Shown one piece after another: positions 9,004 through 18,852 of a stretch of 64,000 nt of DNA (positions are counted from its first letter, which is position 1; each line of letters begins with the position of its first letter). Made by a program: the position numbers and the translations under genes. The stretch is from Dehalococcoidia bacterium (GTDB taxonomy: Bacteria > Chloroflexota > Dehalococcoidia > Lucifugimonadales > Lucifugimonadaceae): contig JAJEAU010000015.1 of NCBI GenBank assembly GCA_022824185.1, positions 92,268-156,267 on the forward strand. Direction: 5' to 3'. The notes beneath the pieces were generated by a model. It saw nothing but the letters and a program-made list of their open reading frames with translations. It did not search any database and was not told the origin of the DNA.

Positions 9004-10521
9004 CTAATCGCCGTCGGGTTGCCATCGAAGGACAGGCCTTCTCGCGGCGGTGGCTTCGTCTAACCGCGAAACGGGGAGGCTATGCGGCGCGTTCAAGACG
9101 GTTTCAGGCTCGGAGGAGATTTCGTCGTCGATGGCCTGCATGACGGATATGAACCGGTCGAGTGTCTCCTTCGATTCGGTCTCGGTTGGCTCGACCATCA
9201 GGGCTTCGGGAACGATGAGTGGGAAGTACATCGTCGGCGCGTGGATGCCGTAATCCAGAAGACGTTTGGCGATGTTCAACGCCGGAACGCCCCTGTCCGC
9301 CTGTCGTTTACCGCTCAGAACAGTCTCGTGCATGCAGATGCGGTCAACAGCAAGATCAAATCGGTCCCGCAATTGCGCTTGTATGTAGTTGGCATTGATG
9401 ACGGCGTTTTCCGAAACCGAACGTAACCCGTCGCCGCCGAGGGATTGCATATACGTATACGCCCTGACCAAGATGGAGAACGAACCGTGGAAGCCGTTGA
9501 TCTTGCCGATAGATTCAATGGGCCGGTACAAGCGGTAGCGATAACCACGCGGCCCAGCATCGGAACTCCGTGCTTGAACAACGACAGGATCGGGAAGGAA
9601 CGAAGCGAGCCGTCGAGTAACCATAACGGGGCCCGCGCCAGGTCCGCCACCTCCGTGCGGCGTTGAGAACGTCTTGTGGAGGTTTGAGTGACAGATGTCA
9701 ACTCCGACGTCGCCGAGTTTTACAAGGCCGAGCAGGGCATTGAGGTTTGCCCCGTCGGCGTAGACCAATCCGCCGGCATCATGGATGATCTGGTTGATCT
9801 CGATGATGTTCGGTTCGAATAGACCGAGGGTGCTCGGAATCGTGAGCATGAAGACGCACGTTTTGTCGTCCGCCTTTTCGCGGAGATCCTCGACGTCGAC
9901 ATTGCCGAATTCGTCGGTCTTGACGACGACAACATCTAGGCCGGCCATCGCTGCTGACGCGGGATTAGTGCCATGCGCGGAATCGGGGATCAAAGCGACG
10001 TTGCGGTGTGATTCGCCACGCGCCTCAAGCGCCGCTCGTGCGATGAGAAGACCTGCGTATTCGCCTTGCGCACCGGCCAATGGGGCTAGGCTGACTGCTG
10101 GGAGTCCGGTGGCTTCGCCGAGCCATTTCTGGAGTTCGTGCATCACCTCAAGGGCGCCTTGCACTGCGACATCATCTTGAAGCGGGTGGATATTGGCGAA
10201 ACCCCCGAGCGATGCCATCTGGTCGTTCAGCTTGGGGTTGTACTTCATCGTGCACGAACCGAGCGGGTAGAAGTTCGTATCAATCGAGAAGTTGAGTCGG
10301 CTGAGCAGCGTGAAGTATCGAATCACCTCAAGCTGATCGACTTCGGGGAGCTGCAAATCACCAACATCTCTGAGGAGATCTGCGTCGGGAAGATCTGAGA
10401 CTGGAACGTCAGGCTCGGGAAGAGCAACCGCGTGGTGTCCCGGAACCGAACGGTCCATCAGGAGCCGCCTGTCTTGCATGTCGGCGATACTCGAGTTGGG
10501 GGATACAGAAGGGGCGTTCAT
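9004..10521 (-). CDS. gcvPB: glycine dehydrogenase (decarboxylating) subunit 2
   Basis: FYPLGSCTMKYNPKLND, AHGTNPASAAMAG, NLHKTFSTPHGGGGPGAGP, MVEPTETESKETLDRF. Confidence 0.96.
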   Translation of the reverse strand: MNAPSVSPNSSIADMQDRRLLMDRSVPGHHAVALPEPDVPVSDLPDADLLRDVGDLQLPEVDQLEVIRYFTLLSRLNFSIDTNFYPLGSCTMKYNPKLNDQMASLGGFANIHPLQDDVAVQGALEVMHELQKWLGEATGLPAVSLAPLAGAQGEYAGLLIARAALEARGESHRNVALIPDSAHGTNPASAAMAGLDVVVVKTDEFGNVDVEDLREKADDKTCVFMLTIPSTLGLFEPNIIEINQIIHDAGGLVYADGANLNALLGLVKLGDVGVDICHSNLHKTFSTPHGGGGPGAGPVMVTRRLASFLPDPVVVQARSSDAGPRGYRYRLYRPIESIGKINGFHGSFSILVRAYTYMQSLGGDGLRSVSENAVINANYIQAQLRDRFDLAVDRICMHETVLSGKRQADRGVPALNIAKRLLDYGIHAPTMYFPLIVPEALMVEPTETESKETLDRFISVMQAIDDEISSEPETVLNAPHSLPVSRLDEATAARRPVLRWQPDGD

Positions 10522-11870
10522 GCGGCACCTCCTTTCCCGATCTCGGCCAAGGCGTTTACAAGGCGGTCGATGTCATGCCTGGAGTTCATCTCGGTAACGC
10601 AGAAGAGCATCCCACCAGGAACAACGTCGGCGATATCGAGCCCGCCGATGATGCCGCGTTCGGCGAGTTGGCGGTTGATCTCGGATGGGCCGACAGGTCC
10701 AGTTGCGACGAACTCGTTGAAAAAGACACGGCCGTTCGGGTTCGCATCCCAACCGTCCAATCCATTGATTTGATCCGCCAGATAGTGCGCCTTGTGGTAG
10801 GACAATTCCGCTACTTTACGCAGACCAGAAGGTCCCATCGTCGCGCAGTAAACCGCCACCATCAGGCCGATTAGCTGGGTTGACGTGCAGATGTTCGATG
10901 TGGCGCGTTCTCGGCGGATATGCTGCTCACGTGTTTGGAGCGTCAGAGTGTAGCCGGTCCGACCGTTGGTGTCGGCGGTCTCGCCGATGATCCGACCGGG
11001 TAACTGGCGAATGAAGCGCTGTTTGGCGGTGAAAAGTCCGACGTACGCCCCGCCGAAGGTCAGGGGAACGCCGAGGGGTTGACCCTCCGAGGTCGCGATG
11101 TCGACATCACATTGACCGGGGGCTTTGAACATGCCAAGGGCAATCGGATAGGTGTGCATCACCGAAAGAGCACCTGCGGCGTGCGCTGCGTCCGAGATTG
11201 CCCGAGCATCCTCGATCTCGCCTAGGAAATTCGGCGATTGAAATGCGATGCAGGCCGCGTCGTCTGGGATATCGCCATCGAGTACTTTATCGAGCCCAAT
11301 CGATTCGACGGTTACCTGCTGGTATCGGGAGTAGGCATCCGCTACTTCGAACAATCGTCGATCAGCCGAATCGAGGATAAGGATGCGGTTGCGCCTAGAC
11401 ACGCGTGCTGCCATGAGACCAGCTTCGGCAAAAGCGGTCGGGCCATCGTACATGCCTGCGTTCGCGACTTCCATGCCAAAAATCTGCGCGACGGCCGATT
11501 GGAATTCAAAGCCCGTCTGGAGTGTGCCTTGAGCGCCTTCTGGTTGGTACGGTGTGTACGAGGTCACGAACTCGCCGCGTTGAAGTACAGCGCCTACGGT
11601 TGACGGGATGAAATGTCGATACGCGCCCGCGCCGAGGAACGATGGTCGGGACCCTGCGTCCTGATTGATCGCCGCGAGTGCCTGCATCCGAGCCGCGACT
11701 TCTAGTTCGGATGCCGAAGCAGGGAGATCGAGACCAGGATTACGGTGATCCTCGGGAATATCGGTGATCAAGGCGTCGAAGTTCTCGACGCCGATGGTTG
11801 CGAGCATCTGCTCACGCTCAGACGGCGTGTTCGGAATGAAAGGGTGTGCGGAGATTCCGTTGCTCGACAC
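10518..11870 (-). CDS. gcvPA: glycine dehydrogenase (decarboxylating) subunit 1
   Basis: FIPNTPSEREQMLATIG, FLGAGAYRHFIPSTV, TSYTPYQPEGAQGTLQTGFEFQS, REQHIRRERATSNICTSTQL; 4-bp overlap with gcvPB. Confidence 0.96.
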   Translation of the reverse strand: MSSNGISAHPFIPNTPSEREQMLATIGVENFDALITDIPEDHRNPGLDLPASASELEVAARMQALAAINQDAGSRPSFLGAGAYRHFIPSTVGAVLQRGEFVTSYTPYQPEGAQGTLQTGFEFQSAVAQIFGMEVANAGMYDGPTAFAEAGLMAARVSRRNRILILDSADRRLFEVADAYSRYQQVTVESIGLDKVLDGDIPDDAACIAFQSPNFLGEIEDARAISDAAHAAGALSVMHTYPIALGMFKAPGQCDVDIATSEGQPLGVPLTFGGAYVGLFTAKQRFIRQLPGRIIGETADTNGRTGYTLTLQTREQHIRRERATSNICTSTQLIGLMVAVYCATMGPSGLRKVAELSYHKAHYLADQINGLDGWDANPNGRVFFNEFVATGPVGPSEINRQLAERGIIGGLDIADVVPGGMLFCVTEMNSRHDIDRLVNALAEIGKGGAA

Positions 11871-11873
11871 GCG

Positions 11874-12251
11874 TTACTCCAAAATCTCTTGGTAGGCCTC
11901 GGAGTCCATCAACGCGTCGAGTTCCGCTGGATCGTCGAGTTTGACCTCCATGATCCAACCGTCGCCGTATGGGTCTGAGTTGACGAGTTCAGGGGATTGC
12001 TCGAGGTCAGAGTTGACGGCGGTCACGGTTCCGCTCACGGGGGAGAAGAGATCGCTGACGGCTTTCACCGATTCGATCTCGCCGAACTTGTCGAACTGAT
12101 CGACTTTGGAACCGACCTCGGGCAGTTCGACGAATACGACGTCCCCAAGGGTGTCCTGAGCGTAGTGCGTGACGCCTACCTCAACGACATCGCCGTCGTT
12201 TCGGCGCGCCCATTCGTGCTCATCCGAGTATTTGAGATCATCTGGATACAA
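11874..12251 (-). CDS. gcvH: glycine cleavage system H protein
   Basis: DLKYSDEHEWARRNDGDVVEVGVTHYAQDTLGDVVFVELPEVGSKV...FGEIESVKAVSDLFSPVSG (lipoyl-Lys motif ESVKA). Confidence 0.96.
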   Translation of the reverse strand: MYPDDLKYSDEHEWARRNDGDVVEVGVTHYAQDTLGDVVFVELPEVGSKVDQFDKFGEIESVKAVSDLFSPVSGTVTAVNSDLEQSPELVNSDPYGDGWIMEVKLDDPAELDALMDSEAYQEILE

Positions 12252-12364
12252 CGCAGTTTTCCTCCGTCGCTACCTGTTTCGATAACCGCGTTTACTCTAA
12301 CAAATCCGAGTTACCAAACGTTGAAGCCAGAAGCCGATTTTGGACGCTCGTTAAGCGGTCCGAC

Positions 12365-13465
12365 TCAATACGAGTGTGGATGAAACGGCATCGCTACGAC
12401 CTCGGCTTCGACGGTTTTGCCTCGAACGTCTATCTGAACATCAGTGCCTAGCTCTGAGTGCTCGACGCCGATGTATCCCATGGCGATAGGCGACCCCAAG
12501 GTCGGCGAATGGGTCCCCGATGTGACTATCCCGATCTCCTCACCGTCTGCATAGATCCTGTGGCCTTGCCGCGCGATGCCGCGGGACCGCATCGCAAATC
12601 CGGACATCTTGCGAGTGGTGCCATTGTCACGGATATGGCGGAGAACATCGCCAAACAGATATTCGGATCGATTCGGTTTTACAGCCCAGCGTAGACCTGC
12701 CTCGTATGGGTTGTGTTCGGCGGTGATGTCGTTGCCGTGGAGCATGAATCCAGCTTCTAATCGGAGGGCGTCGCGCGCACCCAAACCGCATGGTGTAGCC
12801 CCGGCGTCGACCAGTAACGACCAGATTTCTGGAGCGTGGGAACTATCGAACATGATCTCGAAACCGTCCTCACCCGTGTAGCCGGTCCTCGCTGCCAGAA
12901 TTCTCTCCCCATCCAACGTCGCCTCCCCGGCGTGAAAACGGACGATACTGTTGGTTTCGTCGTTGGTAAGCTCGCCTAACAACGCGACGGCCTTGGGGCC
13001 TTGAACCGCGATCATGGCGATGTCATCCGTGCTGTCGATGAACCCTACGTCACCATCTTCGCGTTCAATGAACTCATCCATCTTCTCCGACAACCATTGC
13101 TTGTCGACTTCAGCGTTTCCGGCGTTGACGACGAGGAGATATCTGTCCTTTTCGAGGTTGTAGACGATCGCATCGTCGATGATGCCGCCCTTATCGTTGC
13201 AGATGAGGTGGTACCGTCCCTGCCCGTGCGTCAATCGCGACGCTCTGACGCTTAACACCGTGTCTAGGAAACGACCGGCGTCTACACCAGAGAAGATCAG
13301 TCTCGCCATGTGCGAAACGTCGAAGATCCCGACGTCTTCGCGGACTTGAGCGACTTCGTGGAGGATGCGCGTGGGATAGCGGACTGGCATCTCCCATCCG
13401 CCGAAATCGACCATCGTGGCATTGCTGGCGACGTGCGAATCGTACAGAGGGGTTTTTCTTATCAT
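12365..13465 (-). CDS. gcvT: glycine cleavage system aminomethyltransferase (T protein)
   Basis: TPLYDSHVASNATMVDFGGWEMPVRYP...FDVSHMARLIFSG...ARTGYTGEDGFEIMFD...GLGARDALRLEAGFMLHGNDI. Confidence 0.95.
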   Translation of the reverse strand: MIRKTPLYDSHVASNATMVDFGGWEMPVRYPTRILHEVAQVREDVGIFDVSHMARLIFSGVDAGRFLDTVLSVRASRLTHGQGRYHLICNDKGGIIDDAIVYNLEKDRYLLVVNAGNAEVDKQWLSEKMDEFIEREDGDVGFIDSTDDIAMIAVQGPKAVALLGELTNDETNSIVRFHAGEATLDGERILAARTGYTGEDGFEIMFDSSHAPEIWSLLVDAGATPCGLGARDALRLEAGFMLHGNDITAEHNPYEAGLRWAVKPNRSEYLFGDVLRHIRDNGTTRKMSGFAMRSRGIARQGHRIYADGEEIGIVTSGTHSPTLGSPIAMGYIGVEHSELGTDVQIDVRGKTVEAEVVAMPFHPHSY

Positions 13466-13499
13466 GTGGTCGGCCCGAAATAGGTGAGTGTGTCTACCT

Positions 13500-14660
13500 T
13501 TAATCGTATGGAAGATGCTCCAAGTGATGCCGCTTCAGGGTTGGCAACGGGAAGACTGGCGAAGTTTCCAAACCGAGCAGGTCGAAGTTCGGTGCGTTGA
13601 TCCGGTGTTGTGCAACATGGAAATTGCCCAGCCCTCGGGTGTCAGTTAAAGAGTTCAATGCGCGCAATTCCGGCATCCAGCGCCTTGCATATTGTTCACG
13701 GCTTCCCAGAGCTGTTGATCTTCTTAGATGTTCGGAGTATTGCCCTATGCCCAGATCGAATAGAAAGTCACGTTGGGTTTGAAGCGGGGCCATCTGTTCA
13801 ATACCTACGCTCTTGAGTGCGTTGTCGATTTCTGTGAAGTCGACATGAGAGGTGATGTCTTGTCGGCCGACATCCCGAAACGGGTTCTGGCCCAGGACAT
13901 GGCTTTGGTAACAGCGGAGCGAACCCTCACTTCTACCTGGGTGGTACAGAGTCTCTCGCGGATGGCCGTAGTCAATCGTCAGGATGTAACCGGATTGGAG
14001 GAATGCGCTGACGTCGTTTGCCCAGTCTCGGATGGCGAGATTCACTTCTCCTCTGTAGGTGTTTGGGAGGTATTGGGCCAATTCCCCGACTCTGTCGGTA
14101 ATGCCGCCATCGGACGGATGGCCCTCGACGAACCGGAGCGTGGAGTCGTGGTCGGCATCTACGAACAGTTCAAGCACTTCGCCGTTGCGTATTGCGAATA
14201 CATGCGTTGGAAACGCGTCAATGAGTTCGTTGCTGATGACGCAGCCAATCACCGGCGTTGGTTCTGAGAAATCGTCAACTGGACGCGTCGAGCCTCGAGG
14301 GCGAATATCTAAAGGGTGGTAGACGAGAGCGTCGGCGAAATCGTCGTGGGCGCCAGTGGAGATGGTCTCGAGGACGTCTTCAGCAAGGATGCCGTCGCCT
14401 GCACCTAGTTCGATGACGTGGAAACTATCAGGTTCGTCGAGTGCTTGCCAGGCCTTGAAAAGGTATCCGGCAATCAAGGCCCCAAATGCGGGATGCATTT
14501 GAGGAGATGTGGCGTAGTCGGTTCCCGGAGTTGTGAGCGATGAGTAGTAGCCATGCTCGCCGTAGAGGGCGATCTCCATGAAGCGAGCGAAGGTGATCGG
14601 ACCATTCGCCCGGATATCGGCTACGACGGATCGGTGTGCCGGTGTTTGCTCGTCCGGCAT
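13500..14660 (-). CDS. SAM-dependent methyltransferase, MidA/NDUFAF7-like (DUF185 family)
   Basis: GPITFARFMEIALYGEHGYYSS, FHVIELGAGDGILAEDVL, ISNELIDAFPTHVF, LTIDYGHPRETLYHPGRSEGSLRCYQSHVLGQNPFRDVGRQDITSHVDFTEI. Confidence 0.88.
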   Translation of the reverse strand: MPDEQTPAHRSVVADIRANGPITFARFMEIALYGEHGYYSSLTTPGTDYATSPQMHPAFGALIAGYLFKAWQALDEPDSFHVIELGAGDGILAEDVLETISTGAHDDFADALVYHPLDIRPRGSTRPVDDFSEPTPVIGCVISNELIDAFPTHVFAIRNGEVLELFVDADHDSTLRFVEGHPSDGGITDRVGELAQYLPNTYRGEVNLAIRDWANDVSAFLQSGYILTIDYGHPRETLYHPGRSEGSLRCYQSHVLGQNPFRDVGRQDITSHVDFTEIDNALKSVGIEQMAPLQTQRDFLFDLGIGQYSEHLRRSTALGSREQYARRWMPELRALNSLTDTRGLGNFHVAQHRINAPNFDLLGLETSPVFPLPTLKRHHLEHLPYD

Positions 14661-14673
14661 CGTTGAGTGTGGT

Positions 14674-15822
14674 TTAGCTGCGGTCGGAGATGGCGGTGTA
14701 TTCCCGCTCGCGCTCGCCGGTGTATTTCAGCAAGGGTCGGATGAGGATGTTGCGGCGGTACTGTTCGACGACCTGGATGATCCATCCGGGGACGCGTCCA
14801 ATCGCGAAGATCGGAACGAAGAGGTCTTGCGGTATGCCGTTGAGGTAGTAGATGACTCCCGCGAAGAAGTCGACGTTTGCGTGGACGCCTCTGCGTGCGT
14901 ACGGTGACATTGCGTCTTGGACGGCTGTGAGGATCTGGTACCACTCAGGCTCGCCAATCTCCTCGCTGAGGCGGCGGACGCCCTCTTTAAGATGACGTGC
15001 CCGAGGATCTTCCGATTTGTAGACGCGGTGTCCGAAGCCCATGACCGGGATGCGGCGTCGCAGGAGGTCCCGGACGTACCCTTCGGCGTTCTCTGGCGAA
15101 CCGATCTCTCGAGCCATCTGCATGACGTTTTCGGCCGCTCCGCCGTGAGATGGACCGGAGAGAGCGCCGATGGCTGCGGTTACTGCGCTGTAGGCGTCGG
15201 CTTTGGTGCCTGCGACTACGCGGGCGGTGAAAGCGCTGGCGTTTGATCCATGGTCAGCGTGAAGAATGAGGTCTTTGTCCATCAACTCGGCGGCATCGTC
15301 GGATGGGACTTTGCCATCGAGCATGTAAAGGAAATTTGCGGCGTGGTTGAGTTCCCAGTTTGGAGCGATCGGATCCTTTCCGCGTCGGATGTTGTAGTGG
15401 GCGGTAACGATCGTGGGGACCTGAGCGGTCAATCTCATGCCCTTGCGGAATGTGGCATCGACGTCGTCCCATTCAGCGTCGGCGTCAGGATCGAAGGAGG
15501 AAAGGGCAGAGACAGCCGTTCTGAGGACGTCCATTGGGTGGGAGTCTTTGACGGCTTCGATGATCGGGAATATTTGTTCGGGGAGTTCGCGTTGGTTGCG
15601 GAGATCCTCGTTGAAGGAATCGAGTTCGGCTTGAGTCGGCAATTCGCCGTGCAGAAGGAGGTAACCGGTTTCCTCAAAATTGGAGGCGGCAGCGAGATCG
15701 TGGATGTTGTAGCCCCGGTATTCGAGGACACCCTCGCTACCGTCGATGAAGGTGGTCTCGGTGCGATCGAAGTAGATTTCTCGCAGTCCACGATTGAGCC
15801 TGATCTCGTCGTCTTGAGGCAT
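14674..15822 (-). CDS. gltA: citrate synthase
   Basis: LLHGELPTQAELDSF, HADHGSNASAFTARVVAGT, LSGPSHGGAAENVMQM, VMGFGHRVYKSEDPRARHLKE; ATG 15822 (MPQDDEIRLNRGL) preferred over track start 15906. Confidence 0.93.
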   Translation of the reverse strand: MPQDDEIRLNRGLREIYFDRTETTFIDGSEGVLEYRGYNIHDLAAASNFEETGYLLLHGELPTQAELDSFNEDLRNQRELPEQIFPIIEAVKDSHPMDVLRTAVSALSSFDPDADAEWDDVDATFRKGMRLTAQVPTIVTAHYNIRRGKDPIAPNWELNHAANFLYMLDGKVPSDDAAELMDKDLILHADHGSNASAFTARVVAGTKADAYSAVTAAIGALSGPSHGGAAENVMQMAREIGSPENAEGYVRDLLRRRIPVMGFGHRVYKSEDPRARHLKEGVRRLSEEIGEPEWYQILTAVQDAMSPYARRGVHANVDFFAGVIYYLNGIPQDLFVPIFAIGRVPGWIIQVVEQYRRNILIRPLLKYTGEREREYTAISDRS

Positions 15823-15984
15823 TGAATATTTGTCCGGCTTGTTGGGTAATCTCTGGTTCCCGGTCGTCGAATTTCGATGCGGTGAAAGGACTCGCTGCAA
15901 CGTCACACACTTCCGATGGTATTCAACTTATTTTAGAGCATGGAAGGGTAGACTCCTGAACGGAGCAACATGGGCAGTTAAGTT

Positions 15985-16866
15985 GTGATCGTCGACGTTC
16001 ATTCGCATATCCCTACGCATGAGGGTGAGGTGCCATCCGAGGATGAGGTTTTTAACCCGTTGATCGGGACGGGGGTCAAGCTGGCCGGGTCGTTGGATGA
16101 GTACGTTTCGGCGATGGAGGTTGTTGACAGGGCGTTGGTGTTTGGGATCGCGCCTCGGCCAGATGGTGGCGGATCAGCCGGGTTGGATTGGGGTGCTGGT
16201 TGGGATGAGGGATTGAATCAGAACGATATCGCGGCACGGGTCGCCGCGGTCAATCCCGAGAAGTTCATTCCATTCATGTCGCTGCATCCTGAGCAGGAGG
16301 ATGTCGACGAGGAGTACGACCGCGCAACAGGCGAATTGGGTTGCCGCGGGATCAAACTAGCTTTGAGTTATCAGGCGGTTGATCCTATGAGCGATGCGGC
16401 ATTGCGGCTGTTCGGGAGATTGGAGACTGATGGCCTGCCGATCGTGTTTCACACCGGAATGTCGGTCGCTTCAGACGCGGTTTTGCGGTATGCACATCCG
16501 CTGGCGATGGACGAGGTGGCGATGCGGTTCCCTAGGTTGAAGATGGTGTTGGCGCACACTTCGCACCCCTGGTACGAGGACTGCATGGCGGTGGTACGCA
16601 AGCACCCCAACGTATGGACCGACATCTCGGGCGTGCCGTCGCGGCCTTGGATGGCTTGGCGCGCAATGCGCGTGTTCCACGAGTTCTCGGCGACGCACAA
16701 GATGCTGTTCGGATCAGATTGGACGCTGTGGACCCCGCAGGAGACGATGGATGGGTTGAGAGCGATACCGAAATTCGCGAGGGATCACAATCTGCCGCCG
16801 GTACCCGAGGATGAGATCGAAGCGATCATCAACCGAAACTCGTTGGAACTACTTGGTTTGGAGTGA
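15985..16866 (+). CDS. amidohydrolase family protein (metal-dependent TIM-barrel hydrolase)
   Basis: MIVDVHSHIPTHEG, GIKLALSYQAVDP, LPIVFHTGMS, PRLKMVLAHTSHPW, MLFGSDWTLWTP. Confidence 0.85.
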   Translation: MIVDVHSHIPTHEGEVPSEDEVFNPLIGTGVKLAGSLDEYVSAMEVVDRALVFGIAPRPDGGGSAGLDWGAGWDEGLNQNDIAARVAAVNPEKFIPFMSLHPEQEDVDEEYDRATGELGCRGIKLALSYQAVDPMSDAALRLFGRLETDGLPIVFHTGMSVASDAVLRYAHPLAMDEVAMRFPRLKMVLAHTSHPWYEDCMAVVRKHPNVWTDISGVPSRPWMAWRAMRVFHEFSATHKMLFGSDWTLWTPQETMDGLRAIPKFARDHNLPPVPEDEIEAIINRNSLELLGLE

Positions 16867-16877
16867 TGGATCGCGGC

Positions 16878-17255
16878 TCAGGTTTGAAAACCGATATTCT
16901 GAGCAACTTCGCGTTGGCGTACGTCTAAGGTGATGAACGCGATTTGGCTGGGGTCGGGCGACGCGAACAGCGCAACGGCGACATGCCAGAGGTCTGCGCC
17001 TCTGAGATATCCGGCGCTTAGTACAAGTTCAAACTCATCGGTCAATGGTCGATTTGGGTATATCCACGTGAAATTTGCAGTCAATGATTGATCGAATGGT
17101 CTCCGTTCGCGCTCCAGCGTCGACCGGATTTCGGCCTCGACCAAATTCGACGCGATCAGGTCTGCATACTCGTCTAAGCGACGCGCAACGTCTTGATGGC
17201 CGTCTTGACCGAGTGCGATTGCAAGAATTGCCGAGGAGTCGATGTAGGCGTTCAA
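16878..17255 (-). CDS. PIN-domain toxin (VapC-like)
   Basis: MNAYIDSSAILAIALGQ...ASNLVEAEIRS...GADLWHVAVALFA...FITLDVRQREVAQNIGF: PIN acidic residues; partner antitoxin gene overlaps. Confidence 0.85.
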   Translation of the reverse strand: MNAYIDSSAILAIALGQDGHQDVARRLDEYADLIASNLVEAEIRSTLERERRPFDQSLTANFTWIYPNRPLTDEFELVLSAGYLRGADLWHVAVALFASPDPSQIAFITLDVRQREVAQNIGFQT

Positions 17256-17530
17256 AATCGGTTTCGGTCTTCCAAGAACCTTTGCAGAGCCCCGGGTACG
17301 TGTTCACCCACCTTTATCGGGATTCGAGGACCTTTAGGGCGTTGTAAAGCGCCCTGGCGTTCGAGTTCGTCCAACCTTTCCTCAATGGTTTGGGGAGCTT
17401 TCTGGATGGGTCGGATTTCGGCGACGGGAGTTCCGCGATAGGACACTGTAACGGTGTCGCCCTCACGGACTCGACGGATCACTTCGGAGAATTTCGACTT
17501 GGCTTCGTATGTTGAGTATGTGGCGGGCAT
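17252..17530 (-). CDS. Phd/YefM-type antitoxin
   Basis: YSTYEAKSKFSEVIRRVREGDTVTVSYRGTPVAEIRP; 4-bp overlap with the PIN gene. Confidence 0.85.
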   Translation of the reverse strand: MPATYSTYEAKSKFSEVIRRVREGDTVTVSYRGTPVAEIRPIQKAPQTIEERLDELERQGALQRPKGPRIPIKVGEHVPGALQRFLEDRNRF

Positions 17531-17681
17531 GGTTCCTATGTTAGCTGGTCAGACCGGTCGATTGCATTTCGTCTTCGGGCGTGCGACTGCGAGGTCCGCT
17601 TTGACGCTGAGTTTTCATTCGGCAATCGAGTGACGCTTAAACTGTGCATCGTCTGATTCACTAAAAATAGGCTAGGAATCG

Positions 17682-18473
17682 ATGGGCGAACAGCTACCTC
17701 TCATATCCAATCCCGCCAAAGAGAAGCTCAAGGCAGGAGAACCGATACTTGGCGTCAATGTGTTTGAGGCGTTAACACCATCGGTGGTCAAGATTGCCGC
17801 GAACGCAGGTTTCGACATGTTGATGGTGGATGCGGAGCACGCGTTGAACGACGATGGCCGTTTGGCGATGTTCCTGACGCTGGTTCGGGACAACGGGATG
17901 GCACCGGTTGTGACGGTTATCGCGCCTGAGAGGTCGTTGGTTTCGAGGGTGTTGGATGCTGGGGCGATGGGGATCATCCTTTCGCATTCTGAGACGGCGG
18001 ATCAGATGAGGGAGTTGGTGAATTGGGTGAAGTATGCGCCGGAAGGAGCACGAGGGTTGGCGATGGGTGCGAACGCGGGGTATGACGGGTCGGATGTTGC
18101 TCGGTATTGTCGGGAAGCCAACGAGGCGATGCTGGTGCTGCCGAAGATCGAGTCGCCGCTGGGGGTGGAGAATGCGGGGGCTATGATGGATGTTGAAGGG
18201 GTGGACGCGGTAGTGTTTGGTCCGGGAGATTTATCCGCAAAGATGGGTTTTCACGGCGAGTGGGAACACCCTGAGGTTTTGGCGGCGATCAACAGCGTAG
18301 TTGATGCGGCGATTGAGCGCGGGTTGGCGGTGGAGCCGGCGATAATGCCGAGTGATGCGTCCGAATATCGGCGGGAGTTGATCCGCGGAGCGCGGATATT
18401 TGGGGCTACTCGACAGACGGAGTATGACTTGCTGAGGGGAGCATACGAAGGGGTATTGGGGGTTTATCGGTAG
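17682..18473 (+). CDS. HpcH/HpaI aldolase/citrate lyase family protein
   Basis: AGEPILGVNVFEALTPSVVKIAANAGFDMLMVDAEHALND, RVLDAGAMGIILSH, VLPKIESPLGVENAGAM, GVDAVVFGPGDLSAKMGF. Confidence 0.88.
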   Translation: MGEQLPLISNPAKEKLKAGEPILGVNVFEALTPSVVKIAANAGFDMLMVDAEHALNDDGRLAMFLTLVRDNGMAPVVTVIAPERSLVSRVLDAGAMGIILSHSETADQMRELVNWVKYAPEGARGLAMGANAGYDGSDVARYCREANEAMLVLPKIESPLGVENAGAMMDVEGVDAVVFGPGDLSAKMGFHGEWEHPEVLAAINSVVDAAIERGLAVEPAIMPSDASEYRRELIRGARIFGATRQTEYDLLRGAYEGVLGVYR

Positions 18474-18539
18474 GGGTGCGTATTGGGATGGGGTGGTATT
18501 GTGATGGTTAGAGGTTTGGCGTTGATTGCGCCTTGCTGG

Positions 18540-18851
18540 ATGATGACTACCAAAGCGACATTGAGCCGTGACGAGGTTGTCCGAATCCTTCGGAGCGAGA
18601 GAGAGGTCCTGAAGGAGCGGTTCGGCGTGACTGCGATGTACCTTTTTGGTTCATTTGCCCGTGATGAGGCGACGGAGGCGAGCGATGTTGATGTCTTGGT
18701 GGAGTTCGAGGGGAAACCGTCGTTGATGACCTACAGCGGAACCCAAATCCACTTAGAGGCGGTCTTCGGCCGTTCTGTGGACGTTGCGCAACTTGATGAT
18801 TTTCGTAAAGAGTTGCGTCCATACGTGGAACGGGATTTGATGGAGGTTTGA
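18540..18851 (+). CDS. mntA: MNT-type minimal nucleotidyltransferase (antitoxin of HEPN/MNT pair)
   Basis: MYLFGSFARDEATEASDVDVLVEFEGKPSLMTY: GSFxR...SDxDxLVEF signature; ATG 18540 more plausible than track start 18483. Confidence 0.85.
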   Translation: MMTTKATLSRDEVVRILRSEREVLKERFGVTAMYLFGSFARDEATEASDVDVLVEFEGKPSLMTYSGTQIHLEAVFGRSVDVAQLDDFRKELRPYVERDLMEV

Positions 18852-18852
18852 A

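Noticed and set aside
18483-18539. N-terminal extension of the MNT nucleotidyltransferase in the ORF track
   Set aside because: Extension MGWGGIVMVRGLALIAPCW is unlike MNT proteins; internal ATG 18540 fits better.
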